From NCBI GenBank assembly GCA_005784505.1, contig VCAZ01000136.1:131501-195500 (forward strand): a DNA stretch of 64,000 bases. Direction: 5' to 3'. This DNA comes from Bagarius yarrelli. Its lineage: Eukaryota > Chordata > Actinopteri > Siluriformes > Sisoridae. The notes below the pieces were generated by a model. The model saw nothing but the letters and a program-made list of their open reading frames with translations. It was not told where the DNA came from and did not search any database. Position numbers and translations under genes: made by a program. Of the stretch, positions 56,601 through 64,000 are shown in pieces (the first letter of the stretch is position 1; each line of letters begins with the position of its first letter).

Positions 56601-58761
56601 CTGCAATCCTCTTTTCCGCATATATATTACTCTTCTAAGGTTAAATATTTGCTTTAAAATAAATTTATAATAAAGACTCATATTAACAAATCAGAGATTT
56701 AGCAGGCCATGGTTTGTTTAAATAAATTTTGAGTTTACAAGAAAAGAAATTTAAATGCAAATGTTCTGAGCTGCAACATAAAGTAGTAAACATTAGTACT
56801 TACTTTTGTTTTCATACATATGGAAAAGGATAGCTATAGAAGCAGACAGATTTGTTTTGTAGGCTCACTACTAAGCACAGACTAAAAAAGATTTTTGGTC
56901 ACAGATTGTGTCTCAACTATCTTTAAGATTATTAACGGCTTTCTTTGTCTAGTAAACGATAAAATGCTAGGTACTCTATTCAAGTAACTGATCATGTATT
57001 TCTATTAAAAAAAATCACTGGGTGATATAGGCATTGCCCTTTGTCTACGTGGAATTCAAAACAACAGCATGTTTAAATAGGCAGTTGTTTAAATTGTTTT
57101 GACTTTGTATCTGACACCATTCTCTGTCTATTTATCTGGCTTAGATAAAGACGCTGTCAGAGCATAAGCAAGAACTTGAACGATGTATAGCCACCTTGCA
57201 TGAGGAGAACATGCAGCTGAAAAGCACTGTGGACAACTTAAAAGAACAGACATTTGTGTTGGAGAAGATATACAAAGAAAAGGACTTACAGGTAGCTAAT
57301 AAACTAAACTATAAGTAATTTTTGAAAAAAATAAACTATTTTTTAATTGTAAATATATTATATATATTTAGTTCACATTGTTGTCAGTATAACAATGCAC
57401 TTTTTAGTACAACGTCATGTTAAATATGATAAGACTTTGGATGACAGTTACTGTATTGAAATGCAGATGGTTGCACTTTAAATTTAAGCCATATATCCAT
57501 GTCAAAAGTACAAATTTTCACATTACTGTATCTTTAAATTTGTGGATATTTACTAAAAGAGACTGTACTTGTTTCACAGTTTACACATTTTAACTAATAG
57601 CCTAACAAAAAAAACTACATTACCACATCATTGTAAAATAGAAAATAAAAATGCAGGAACTAAAGAGAGAATACAAAATTAAAAGGTCAAACACAGTCAA
57701 CTCCCTTTAGGCAGAACTTTGCTTTTGCATACAGCACTGTATGAGGCATTGCAGTAACGTTTGTTTACAACACCTGATGTGCTAGTCTGTCAAAATTTGC
57801 AAAATACAAATAAATGCTGTGTAAATCTTCACAGCATACAATATAACAGTACATTGCACATCAGATAGCATACCTGTTCTCTCTACAAAACAACCCTTAT
57901 TGAAAACATGGTTCACAAAAGAGGGCCTTTATTTCATCTGATATGCATGTATGTCCTTGGCCACTTCTGTACAGGAAGCGATATGCCCATGTTTAAATGA
58001 ATCATTCTCTCTCTGCATGCAATAACAACTAATAATATAGGAAACCACATACAAATGTACATAATTAATTGGATGAATATAACAAAGCAAATGCAACTTT
58101 TTTAAAAGAATTGGAAACTGTTCATATGATATTAAAGATATGAAGTTCTTTGTGTGGGTTTTTAAGCACAACATATAATTTTGCTCTTTTTTTCCCACCC
58201 AGTTTAGTGTGTATGTTGTGTGTCCTCAGCTACAGCAAAGTCGAATGGAGCTACAGGAGCTACGTGTGTCTCATCAGCAGTTACGTGCCCGTTTGGCAGA
58301 GGTGACTGAAGAAAGAACTTTCCAGGGCTTTAGCTCTAACACTCACTCACTGCTGTGTGAGATTGAGCAGAGCATAGAGCAGGAGGAGCTCAAGCAGGAG
58401 AGGGAGCAGGTGTGCAATGTAGATTTGGTCAAACACACACCTTTCTTAAACTCCAGTCTTTTACCCAAACATCCACACATGCCAGTCTAAAAACTAATAA
58501 CTTAGCAATATCATTCAGTGTTTTTAACTTCTGTCTCTGCAGTTGCGTCTGCTGCTGTGGGAAGTTTATTACCAGATTCGATCTATCTGTTCTCAACTAA
58601 ATGGAAATCACATCACAGACTCTGCCAATTTGCAGGATTTATCCATGAATAAGTCATCAAAAACATCATCAGCTAAAGATTTGTTTATTAGCAAACTGCA
58701 GTCTAGTTTACTTGAGCTGCGAAGACTTGCACAAAACCTGCTGGACGACAACGAAATAACA
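36855..58761 (+). CDS. bicdl1: bicdl1, BICD family-like cargo adaptor 1 (first six exons; C-terminal exons not in view)
   Basis: Joined exons 36855-37241, 44013-44228, 56328-56444, 57145-57291, 58230-58409 and 58543-58761 encode 422 residues without a stop; all junctions are GT/AG and phase 0. The product is almost wholly coiled coil. Residues 93-129 hold the CC1-box-like QKERDLVLAAKLGKALLERN that binds dynein light intermediate chain in this family. BICDL proteins link Rab6 vesicles to dynein-dynactin and kinesin. The mammalian protein is about 570 residues, so roughly 150 C-terminal ones (Rab-binding end) are missing and expected beyond 64000. The MSA start and overall match favour bicdl1 over bicdl2. 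Introns, especially 3 kb to 12 kb ones, are filled with transposons. Confidence 0.92.
37242..37880. other. bicdl1 intron 1, first part
   Basis: AT-rich, no element recognised apart from short A-runs (37779-37794). Confidence 0.4.
37890..38195 (+). repeat. ubiquitous fish interspersed repeat
   Basis: (ATT)n at 37897-37940 followed by CATTCATCTTCTATACCCGC, GAGTCTATCCCAGCCATC, CAGGTCACCAGTCCATTACA and ACCCACGCAAGCACAGGGAC. This is the repeat found in very many teleost genomes. Its class is not certain from the fragment. Confidence 0.7.
39150..42170 (+). mobile_element. L2/CR1-like LINE in bicdl1 intron 1 (ORF1 esterase, endonuclease, RT), decayed
   Basis: Plus strand: LIVGDSVIRNISSRN near 39174 (SGNH block I of ORF1), decayed ORF1 to about 40000, endonuclease at 40180-40603 (LAFLNICSLKNKSF, IIYRPSKF, VGDLNIHID), RT near 40860-41070 (LLDFSAAMDSVDHN, HGYADDTHLSFSS) and RT C-terminus to about 41420. 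The tail reaches about 42170. Frames are broken, but the gene order of a complete L2-type element is kept. Confidence 0.7.
42240..42560 (-). mobile_element. L2-like LINE RT C-terminal fragment, inverted
   Basis: The plus strand here (GGAAGCCAGTGCAGTGTTGA, GTAAAGCGTTACTATAATC) parallels 12800-13080, where LINE D is on the minus strand. So this fragment is antisense to the preceding LINE at 39.1-42.2 kb. Confidence 0.6.
42725..42940 (-). repeat. SINE-like dispersed fish repeat
   Basis: Contains GTTTGGGTCAGAGCGCAGGG, AGGTTAAGGGCTCAAAGACC and a tRNA-like inverted end (CTTCTTAACCATTTGAGCCA). I recall similar repeats in catfish genomes. Confidence 0.5.
42941..44012. other. bicdl1 intron 1, last part
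   Basis: No gene or clear transposon seen; small open frames at 43292-43591 are on both strands of AT-rich DNA and show no domain. Confidence 0.4.
44013..44228 (+). CDS. bicdl1: bicdl1 exon 2
   Basis: 72 codons, acceptor TTGCAG, donor GTGAGT. Coiled coil: NLEQEKHKLQQRLARREGEW through ELSEQNYSLLEQLRN. Confidence 0.95.
44978..47825 (-). mobile_element. L2/CR1-like LINE copy B inserted in Tc1 element 1
   Basis: The 3' end is at about 44985 (ATTAGATT repeats, then CAACTTTATTGTCATTGTGC). The 5' end is at 47825, where it has the same CATCCATC end as copy A. RT is largely intact at 45706-46752. The endonuclease is damaged: 342 bp present in copy A (407-748) are missing, and a stretch of about 57 bp is duplicated at 47288-47392. 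It is the best preserved RT in the window. Confidence 0.85.
45327..46752 (-). pseudogene. LINE copy B reverse transcriptase
   Basis: An open frame of 348 codons (46752-45706) has NGRKAAGPDGIPERVLRACA, FHPVALTLVIAKFFERVV, LFVDFSSAFNTVSPSKL, STGVPQGCVLSPLLYSVYAS, the catalytic FADDTTVVG and WCEDNNLELNTKKTKE. The C-terminal part continues in another frame (45875-45327) with FKFLGIHISEDLTW. A frameshift near 45800 and the damaged endonuclease suggest it cannot move alone. Confidence 0.85.
47830..48671 (+). pseudogene. Tc1 element 1 transposase, C-terminal catalytic part
   Basis: Frames at 47965-48237 and 48348-48671 show RHWRPVLFTDECRFTLSTCD (first catalytic Asp in TDE), VMVWGGISLEGRTAL, LIQDNARPHVDGV near 48340 (second Asp in QDNARPH) and FPDLNPIEHIWDIM (catalytic Glu). 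This is the DD34E triad with all three residues present. Frameshifts near 48235 and 48360 and the upstream LINE insertion make it inactive. Confidence 0.85.
48928..49900 (+). mobile_element. Tc1/mariner element 2
   Basis: Inverted ends ATACAGTATGTCACA (about 48925-48940) and TGTGACATACTGTAT (49886-49900). The transposase runs between them: an N-terminal helix-turn-helix region (LKLSCSTVAKTIQPFNRTG, 49205), GRPKNLSV, and the catalytic domain with VLWSDETKINLF near 49560 (first Asp), a degraded QHDNDPKHTSKS near 49640 (second Asp), then PKPY-ASVGHPQ near 49740. Frameshifts occur near 49635 and 49700. It begins only about 20 bp, of TA repeats, after Tc1 element 1. Confidence 0.85.
49224..49885 (+). 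pseudogene. Tc1 element 2 transposase
   Basis: The longest open part is 155 codons (49224-49691). It contains the second DNA-binding half with the GRPKNL hook and the first catalytic Asp. The second Asp and the Glu region (EHLWGILKWKVEE near 49752) are in other frames. Family: DD34E Tc1 of the common fish type. Confidence 0.8.
50170..50234. repeat. imperfect palindrome (stem-loop)
   Basis: Left arm TTTTGTATGCCTTTTAT (50170-50186) pairs exactly with ATAAAAGGCATACAAAA (50218-50234). Inner arms CATGTTATA (50187-50195) and TATAACATG (50205-50213) also pair, with a 4-nt asymmetric bulge (AGAT). Confidence 0.85.
50390..50760. repeat. LTR- or MITE-like repeat with (TA)n microsatellite
   Basis: A layout like 35440-35760 (AACCCAAGTTTTAAT near 50417, then A-rich, then CACATGACATG near 50691). 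A TA run of about 78 bp (50582-50659) sits inside it. No coding. Confidence 0.45.
51000..52330 (-). mobile_element. L2-like LINE RT fragment (different subfamily)
   Basis: Minus strand: pieces at 52281-51865 (LSAFD-type region precedes in decayed form; FYKEKLW), 51746-51498, then 51522-51151 with DLSSWIAAHQLKINPCKTKL, HCLPVAARIKNA, LILAYEAKNGVAPSYLQALI. The 3' part of the RT is best preserved. Frames broken. Confidence 0.65.
52331..53320. other. bicdl1 intron 2, no clear content
   Basis: Contains LINE-like and gypsy-like drifted sequence without anything I can assign. Short poly(T) at 52726. Confidence 0.3.
53330..53860 (+). mobile_element. Ty3/gypsy RT fragment
   Basis: Plus strand: DQLRGARIFTKLDLKSAYNL near 53392-53450, then in shifting frames the MPYDLVSS-type region and a YIDDIL-like remnant (VYINCILLYS) near 53606, MDEGKVEAIEAWP near 53768 and TIIKELQQFLGL near 53812. 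Gypsy RT of the same broad type as the Sushi-like copies, opposite strand, inactive. Confidence 0.7.
53880..55640 (-). repeat. fish interspersed repeat, DNA-transposon-like, interrupted
   Basis: The stretch with TGGACTCGTCTGACTATAAA, GTGGTTTCTGGAGG and ACACAGAGATTTCTTCAGTT is familiar from a widespread fish repeat whose class I cannot fix. It is interrupted at about 54400-54850 by AT-rich DNA with repeats of GTTTGTGCTGCTTT and its complement. Confidence 0.45.
55641..56234. other. bicdl1 intron 2, last part
   Basis: Nothing recognised. Confidence 0.4.
56240..56313 (+). repeat. (TAA)n and (TG)n microsatellites before bicdl1 exon 3
   Basis: TAA/ATA repeats at 56240-56271 and TG repeats at 56275-56294 continuing imperfectly to 56313, 14 bp before the acceptor boundary at 56327/56328. 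Confidence 0.9.
56328..56444 (+). CDS. bicdl1: bicdl1 exon 3
   Basis: 39 codons, ASDVERQLYTQVHSLQDDFR through LESLQAE, donor GTAAAA. The acceptor TTCACAG is preceded by a TG-rich microsatellite (56275-56313) and has a poor pyrimidine tract. Confidence 0.93.
56445..57144. other. bicdl1 intron 3
   Basis: About 700 bp, AT-rich, no element recognised. The exon 4 acceptor is preceded by a short pyrimidine tract. Confidence 0.5.
57145..57291 (+). CDS. bicdl1: bicdl1 exon 4
   Basis: 49 codons, acceptor CTTAG, donor GTAGCT. IKTLSEHKQELERCIATLHE through FVLEKIYKEKDLQ; continuous heptad pattern. Confidence 0.93.
57292..58229. other. bicdl1 intron 4
   Basis: About 940 bp, AT-rich, no element recognised; a good pyrimidine tract (58183-58200) precedes the next acceptor region. 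Confidence 0.5.
58230..58409 (+). CDS. bicdl1: bicdl1 exon 5
   Basis: 60 codons, acceptor CCTCAG, donor GTGTGC. LQQSRMELQELRVSHQQLRA through the conserved SLLCEIEQSIEQEELKQERE. Confidence 0.95.
58543..58761 (+). CDS. bicdl1: bicdl1 exon 6
   Basis: 73 codons, acceptor CTGCAG, donor GTATGT. LRLLLWEVYYQIRSICSQL, a Ser-rich linker ending SSKTSSAKD, then SKLQSSLLELRRLAQNLL. The intron that follows turns into a 37-bp minisatellite within about 30 bp of the donor. Confidence 0.94.
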
Positions 58762-58769
58762 GTATGTAA

Positions 58770-59090
58770 CAGAATATATTACACCACTCATTAACAAACT
58801 TATAACCAAATAACAGTACACCACCCATTAACACATTTATCACCAGATAACAGTACATCACCTATTAACAAACTTATCACCAAATAACAGTACAGCACCC
58901 ATTAGCAAACTTATCACCAGATAACAGTACACCACTCATTGACAAACCTATCATCAGATAACAATACTTTAATAATTAAACCACCATTAACAAACCAATC
59001 ACCAGTTAACGCTACACCACCTATTAATAAACGTATTACCAGATGACAGTACACGACCCATTAACAAACTTATCCCCAAGTAACAGTACA
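58770..59090 (+). repeat. 37-bp minisatellite, block 1, next to the bicdl1 exon 6 donor
   Basis: About eight copies of a unit made of ATAACAGTACACCACCCATT followed by AACAAACTTATCACCAG. The first, divergent copy overlaps the start of the intron (GTATGTAACAGAATATATTA). Confidence 0.9.
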
Positions 59091-59095
59091 CATTT

Positions 59096-60535
59096 ATATT
59101 TCAAGGTTCATGCAGCTTTATTGTCATTTCAACCATATATAGCAGATGCAGTAAACAGTGGGATGAAATCTTTCTTTAGGACCCTCTGGTGCTACAACAA
59201 AACAAGAAAGAATTTACAAAACAACAAAGAGCCACTAAACAGGATAGACATAAAGTGCATGTGTGCAACCTAGTGCAGACAGTGCAGAAACAGACAGTGC
59301 AATAAACAATACAAACATTACAAGGATAGAGCAAAAAAGACAATAAAGGACGGGACATAATGCAATAGCACCAACCATAAGTCAACAACTATCTCCTTAG
59401 TCTTGTCAACGTTCAGAGACAGGTTATTGGCTTTACTTTTTCTGTTAGCTGTTTCACCTCCTCTCTGTATGCTGACTCATCTTTCTTTCTAATGAGACCC
59501 ACCACGGTCGTGTCATCGGCAAACTTAACAATGTGATTTGAGCTGTGCAGTCATGAGTCCGCAGAGTGAACAGCAGTGGACTCAGCACACGGCCCTGCAG
59601 GGCCCCAGTGCTCAGTGTGGTGGTGCTGGAGATGCTGTTTCCAATCCGGACTGACTGAGGTCTTTCCGTCAGAAAGTCCAGGATCCAGTTGCAGATGGAG
59701 GTGTTCAGGCCCAGCAGGCCCAGCTTCTCGATCAGATGCTGATGGATGATTGTGTTAAATGCTAAACTAAAGTCTATGAACATAGACAGCATTCGTACGT
59801 ATGTGTCTTTATTGTCCAGGAGTCCCTGGACTTTAGCAGCGCACGCACCTCTGTGGTCATCCACGGTTTCTGGTTGGAGCGTGTTGCGATGGTTTTAGAG
59901 ACATACTCCTCTAGGTTAACAGATTCGCCGTTGGTTGCAGCCTTCCTAAACATCTGCCAGTCAGTCCACTCAAAACAGTCCTGAAGAGCAGAAGTAGCTC
60001 CTGTTGGCCACGTTCTCACCTTCTTTGGAACCGGTTTTGAGCGTCTGACATGCGGTCTGTATGCTGGAATTAGCTTAACAGAGATGTGGTCTGAGTATCT
60101 GAGGTGGGCTGGGGCTCCGCTTGGTACACGCCGGGGATGTTTGTGTAAACAAGATCCAGCGTGTTTTCCCCTCTCGTCACAAAGTCCACATGTTGATAAA
60201 ATTTAGGAAGCACTGTTTTGAGATTTGCATGGTTGAAATCTCTGGCGATGATAAACAGTCCGTCAGGGTGTGCATTCTGCAGATCGCTAATAGCCGCGTA
60301 CAGTACATAAAGCGCCTCCTCAGCATTAGCGCTCGGTGGAATGTACACTCCGATAATGAAAACAGCTGTGAATTCCCGTGGTAAATAAAATGGCCAAAAC
60401 TCCACTAGCCATGAACAGAAAGTAGAAACGATCACAGAGCTCTCGCACCATTCAGTGTTGATGTAAACACACACGCCACCACCGTGAGTCTTACTGCACA
60501 GAGTTGCATTTCTGTAGTGGGATATAGTCCAGTTT
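59096..60535 (-). mobile_element. L2-like LINE copy E, internally deleted, inside the minisatellite
   Basis: 3' end at about 59096 (TTTATTGTCATTTCAACC). Minus-strand RT pieces 59864-59454 (MFIDFSLAFNTIIHQHLIEK, CNWILDFLTERPQSVRI), a linker 60019-59774 (NQKPWMTTEVRALLKSRD) and endonuclease 60474-60070 (YLPREFTAVFIIGVYIPPSA, LVYTNIPGVYQAEP). The RT fingers region between the linker and the LFIDF motif is missing: the two are joined by a deletion at about 59800. Confidence 0.8.
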
Positions 60536-60690
60536 ATTATGACATTTGGCAGTCACCCTTATTCAGAGGGACTTACATTTATTACTTTTTCATACAGCTA
60601 AGCAATCCTTGCAAAGGTGCCCAGCAGTGGATGCTTGGTGATGCTGGGAATTAAACCCTTTCAATTAGCAGTCCAACACCTTAACCACGT
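60536..60690 (-). mobile_element. SINE tail or related repeat, inverted
   Basis: ACATTTGGCAGTCACCCTTA, GAGGGACTTACATTTATTAC and the tRNA-like inverted end AACACCTTAACCACGTCC. It is the complement of the tail type seen at 34500-34560. Confidence 0.6.
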
Positions 60691-60769
60691 CCTTCAAAAT
60701 TTCAAGAGTCTGCAGCATTATAAAGCAGACTATTTCTAAATCCGAAGTCTACAGCATAATTTTAAATCT

Positions 60770-61400
60770 GACACCACCCATTAGCAAACTTATCTGTGCA
60801 CCAGTATTAACAAAACTATCACCAGATAACCACTATTAACAAAACAATCACCAGTTGACAGTACACCACCTATTAACAAACTTATCACCAGATAACAGTA
60901 CCCCAACCATTAGCAAACTTATTATCAGATAACAGTACACCAGCCCATTCACAAAAATTTGAAATTTTAACAGTTTAACCAGTAAACCATACCTTCACAA
61001 GCCATTAACAAGATACCACAGTAACTCACCATTAAAGATAATTATCGGCACACTCATTCACAAAATTTTTAAACCAGATATAGCTTCCAAAGGGGGGGAA
61101 CAGTAATACCACTCATTAAGAAAGAAAGTTAATAAACCAGTTATAGACATTAACAGTAACCATCACTAGAAACTTAGCAAATACACAATTTTTCCATTAA
61201 GTCAAACTCAGACAGATAACAAACCAGTAACACAGTAACCATACCCATTACGCAAACTTAGAAACACCATCATAACAGTACACCAGTTAACCCTTGAACA
61301 AAGGCATTAGCAAAACTTATTAGCACCATATAACAGTACATTAACCAAACATTAGCCCAAACAGTACTCACCAAATATTAGCAAACTTATCACCAGTAAA
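60770..61400 (+). repeat. 37-bp minisatellite, block 2 (degenerate)
   Basis: Same unit as 58770-59090 (CACCCATTAGCAAACTTATC, ACCAGATAACAGTAC), with many insertions and truncated copies. Confidence 0.85.
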
Positions 61401-61750
61401 GTACACCTGTTACGTGGGCGCTTATAGAGAGTGTACTGATTGTTTGTTCAGAGAGCTTATGCAATAGTTAAATAGGCGGAGATGGAATAGGTGAAAGAAA
61501 TAACAGAAATCTTTTGCTTGCTGAGCTTTTCACTCAGCTAATGCTTGTGGAAACACAAAAGCAATTTGAAGTTCTTGTGTGACTAGAAAGGTAATTCACA
61601 CATGAGCAAAAATGCCGCTAACCCAAAAACAACCTAATTCCCCTACAGTTAAAACTCAAGAATAAGGCCATCAGAAATCTTCCCTCAGCAATAATTCTTT
61701 TCTTAATTCTCTTCTCTTTTCAAATTAATCTCTCTTCCTTTTCCCCGTTG
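61401..61750. other. unassigned repeat-rich DNA
   Basis: Begins TGTTACGTGGGCGC, which could be an LTR start, but no matching end was found. Confidence 0.3.
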
Positions 61751-62153
61751 TTAGATTCTTAAATCTTTTTATTCTTACATTTTTATATTAGTTTTTCTTT
61801 TCTAATATTATTTTCTTAAATTCTTTTTCTTCCCATTACCAGGGCTGAGCCCCAATACCTGGTGCTACCTAAGCTACCCCTAGCAGCTTGAAGGGTGGCT
61901 CTTGCCTTCTGTCACATTCGGTCAACACGCAGCACACAGCTTTAGGTCGCTCAGGGCACAGCATTACCTTTTTCAAATTATTATCCTCTTCCGCATTGGG
62001 CCCGGTTGTTAGATTCTTAAATCTTTTTATTCTTACATTTTATATTAGTTGCTTTTCTAATATTATTTCTTAATTCTTTTTCTTCCCATTACCAGGGCTG
62101 AGCCCAATACCTGGTGCTACCTAAGCTACCCCTAGCAGCTTGAAGGGTGGCAA
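61751..62153 (+). repeat. direct repeat, two copies about 252 bp apart
   Basis: TTGTTAGATTCTTAAATCTT through CTACCCCTAGCAGCTTGAAG occurs at about 61749-61898 and again at 62006-62146, differing by a few single-base gaps. The inner motif CCATTACCAGGGCTGAGCCC also appears at about 63623 as a third, shorter relative. Confidence 0.8.
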
Positions 62154-62299
62154 AACTTGGGCCTTCAAGACGGCAACTGCTCCACAATGTTTTGCACTGC
62201 ACTCCGAGGCCTGGGCAACTACCCAAGGGTACATGGGTATCCCTGCAAATGGGCTAAGCAGAAAGCAGGGAATTGGCACTCAAACGGTCAACATGCTCA

Positions 62300-62610
62300 G
62301 AAATGAAGTGTGGCCCTCTGTCCAAGATTAGGTCCTGGGAAAGGCAGTGGAAGCACACCATGTTCTGTAATATGAGTTGTGCGGTCTCCTTGGCCCATAG
62401 ATGTTTTTGCAAGGCAATACACCTGCAGGCTTAGAGAACCAATCGAACACAACCAATATTTCAGTACTCTCTTCAGAGGGGGGTAATCCCGTTACAAAAT
62501 CAAGTGACAGGTGGGACCCTTGCTGAGAGTTCTCGGTCCCCTTTGCCATAGTTTCATTCCACTGGCCCCCAAGCAGTGTGTGTATAATAATATGGGGGCA
62601 CATGGGTGTA
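62300..62610 (-). mobile_element. Ty3/gypsy integrase fragment
   Basis: On the minus strand, SHLSLDFVTGLPPSEESTEI and LVVFDWFSKPAG near 62430-62520 are the integrase core with the first catalytic Asp (LDFVTGLP). Sushi-like type. Truncated on both sides. Confidence 0.75.
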
Positions 62611-63570
62611 TAGGCAATTCCTGTATCGAAATGTGTCGACCCCTATCGATGGAAAAGAATGACTCCGACCCCAACCTATGTCGAATGTGTCCCCCTCCCC
62701 AAGAATTGGGCGTTCATCAGGACAGGAAGTTGTAAAACGAGCGCAGTGGTGAGATTGGTCTTAATCAATTCAAAGGGCTGTTGAGCTCTGTGAGCGCAAA
62801 GTTTTTGGGTGAAGAAAGCTTAATTTTTTTAGGCTGAAATTTCCTTAAGGATTTTTTTGGGGGCCAGAACTGAGTAAAAGGGACTGAGCACAAAAGGAGG
62901 CTGAAAGGCCTGGGAGGGACCAAGAAAAATGAGCTGCCAAAAATTCAGAGGACGGAACCTTATTATGCAAACCCAGAAAGCGATAGCTGGAGCCTTTACG
63001 AACCGCATTAAAAGCACATGAAGCATCTGGGAAAAAAAAATGGGGGAAAACCAGTGGAAAAAGGGGAATGAGCTGACTGTGAGCCGTTGTCAGATGCCTT
63101 TAAAAGACCTTGGAAGCGCTTAAACTGGGCCAGGGGGGAACATGCTGAAAGGGAACTGAAGGATTTGCTTGAAATCCTTCCGGACTGAAAATGCGAAGAA
63201 GTTAGCGAAGCCCAAAAGCGATGGACAGCACGAAGCAATCTGGGCCTTGGGCACTGTGATATGACCTGTACCTGTATCGCTCGTGTTATTGAAAAGGACA
63301 CTCTTTGTATGTTGCTCAATCCGTAATATGATTGGTAGCATCTGTTGTGTAACCGGGCCAGGCCTAAAGAGCTGCCTATCCATTGATAAAATGGGAATAA
63401 AAGTGGGTCAGCGGGTATGCCCAATTTATAAGCAAGTTTATATTGATCAATAAAGCTACCTGCTGCCGAGGGAACACTGCAGCAGAAATGCGTTACAGCC
63501 CTTTGGTTCACCTGCATCAGATCTGCAAATTGTGGTGTATCTGAATCTGCCCAGTGCACTGCCCAATATT
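62611..63570 (-). other. probable drifted gypsy sequence
   Basis: A 183-codon open frame (63008-63559, minus) is present, but no domain is convincing. A shorter minus frame holds LLGFANFF near 63195, similar to the gypsy RT segment LGFANFY, so the stretch is probably RT-derived and scrambled. Confidence 0.35.
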
Positions 63571-63574
63571 TTTC

Positions 63575-63810
63575 TTCTTAGTTTCTTTTTATAACTTATT
63601 TTCTTGAATTCTTTTTCTTCCTATTACCAGGTCTGAGCCCCATACCTAGTGCTACCTAAGGACTGCACGCCTGTTGTTCTGTTTTTTGGGTCATTTATAG
63701 GCATGTGGTCAGGTGCCTTGCGTTTCCCTGATTACCCGTCATGGCCATGTTGCCTGGCAACTACGCTTGGCTGTGAGCCTGCCTGACTAGAAACTCGTGG
63801 AGTAGCTACA
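63575..63810 (+). repeat. dispersed repeat, relative of 27765-27920 and of 61840-61900
   Basis: CTATTACCAGGTCTGAGCCC, TAGTGCTACCTAAG, CAGGTGCCTTGCGTTTCC and ATGGCCATGTTGCCTGGCAA, ending in a segment with ACTCGTGGAGTAGCTACACT. Confidence 0.6.
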
Positions 63811-63814
63811 CTGC

Positions 63815-63920
63815 AAATTTATCACAAGATAACAGTACACCACCCATTGACAAACTTATCACCACATAACAATACACCACCCTTTCACAAACCTATCACC
63901 AGATAACAGTACACCACTGG
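63815..63920 (+). repeat. 37-bp minisatellite, block 3
   Basis: Nearly three further copies of the 58770-59090 unit (ATAACAGTACACCACCCATT, GACAAACTTATCACC) after the inserted block. Confidence 0.9.
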
Positions 63921-64000
63921 TTTTGTGTTAGCTATTTTTGGCTTGTAGCATTATTAGCATTATTGCAGTGGATTCTGAAAGCAATATTTAGTAATATAAT

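Noticed and set aside
59800..59880. LINE copy E thought to encode an intact RT with a new N-terminus
   Set aside because: The linker and the LFIDF-type motif are joined by a deletion; the RT fingers are absent.
58770..61400. 37-bp units considered as a CRISPR array
   Set aside because: Units are contiguous and imperfect with no spacers, in a vertebrate intron; it is a minisatellite.
63008..63559. Minus-strand open frame of 183 codons
   Set aside because: No recognisable domain; another frame shows a gypsy RT-like scrap, so it is probably chance.

Overview
This is nuclear DNA of a vertebrate, almost certainly a teleost fish. Two spliced vertebrate genes can be rebuilt exon by exon with GT/AG junctions. 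The rest is a dense, nested set of transposable elements of fish type: several L2/CR1-like LINEs, an L1, Tc1/mariner elements, a Gmr1-type and Sushi-type Ty3/gypsy elements, an old endogenous retrovirus, and tRNA-derived SINEs. Several repeats look like ones common in catfish and characin genomes, so an otophysan host is plausible, but this is only an impression. No bacterial-type gene, CRISPR array or RNA gene was recognised.

Genes. (1) gucd1, minus strand, six exons from 25736 down to 20404, giving a complete reading frame of 234 codons plus stop. (2) bicdl1 (BICD family-like cargo adaptor 1), plus strand, six exons from 36855 to 58761, 422 codons. The last exons (C-terminal coiled coil) are not found and should lie beyond the right edge. 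The two genes are divergent, with about 11 kb of LINE-rich DNA between their start codons.

Layout. 1-8.1 kb: an L2-like LINE inside a Sushi-like gypsy element, which abuts an endogenous retrovirus remnant; a second, internally deleted Sushi-like copy follows. 8.1-11.6 kb: unassigned repeat-like DNA, a Tc1-related fragment and two opposed L2-like fragments. 11.6-16.9 kb: a nearly full-length L2/CR1-like LINE with an SGNH-esterase ORF1, flanked on both sides by the same AG-rich direct-repeat DNA. 16.9-20.1 kb: a decayed Gmr1-type element with integrase upstream of RNase H. 20.4-25.7 kb: gucd1. 26.5-34.6 kb: LINE fragments in both orientations, an L1 and a SINE. 36.5-64 kb: bicdl1, whose introns hold an L2 pair in inverted orientation, a Tc1 element split by an L2, a second Tc1 element 20 bp further on, gypsy fragments and a 37-bp minisatellite. 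The minisatellite begins at the exon 6 splice donor and reappears after each of two blocks of inserted DNA.

How it fits together: gucd1 encodes a small protein with a papain/C39-like fold, and bicdl1 a dynein-dynactin/kinesin cargo adaptor. Nothing suggests that they act together. Every complete internal bicdl1 exon is a multiple of three and all junctions are phase 0, so skipping any one of them keeps the frame. I see no sign of a new multi-gene system. The points most worth checking are the Gmr1 gene order, the splice-site-linked minisatellite, the TG-rich acceptor of bicdl1 exon 3, and the nested insertions.
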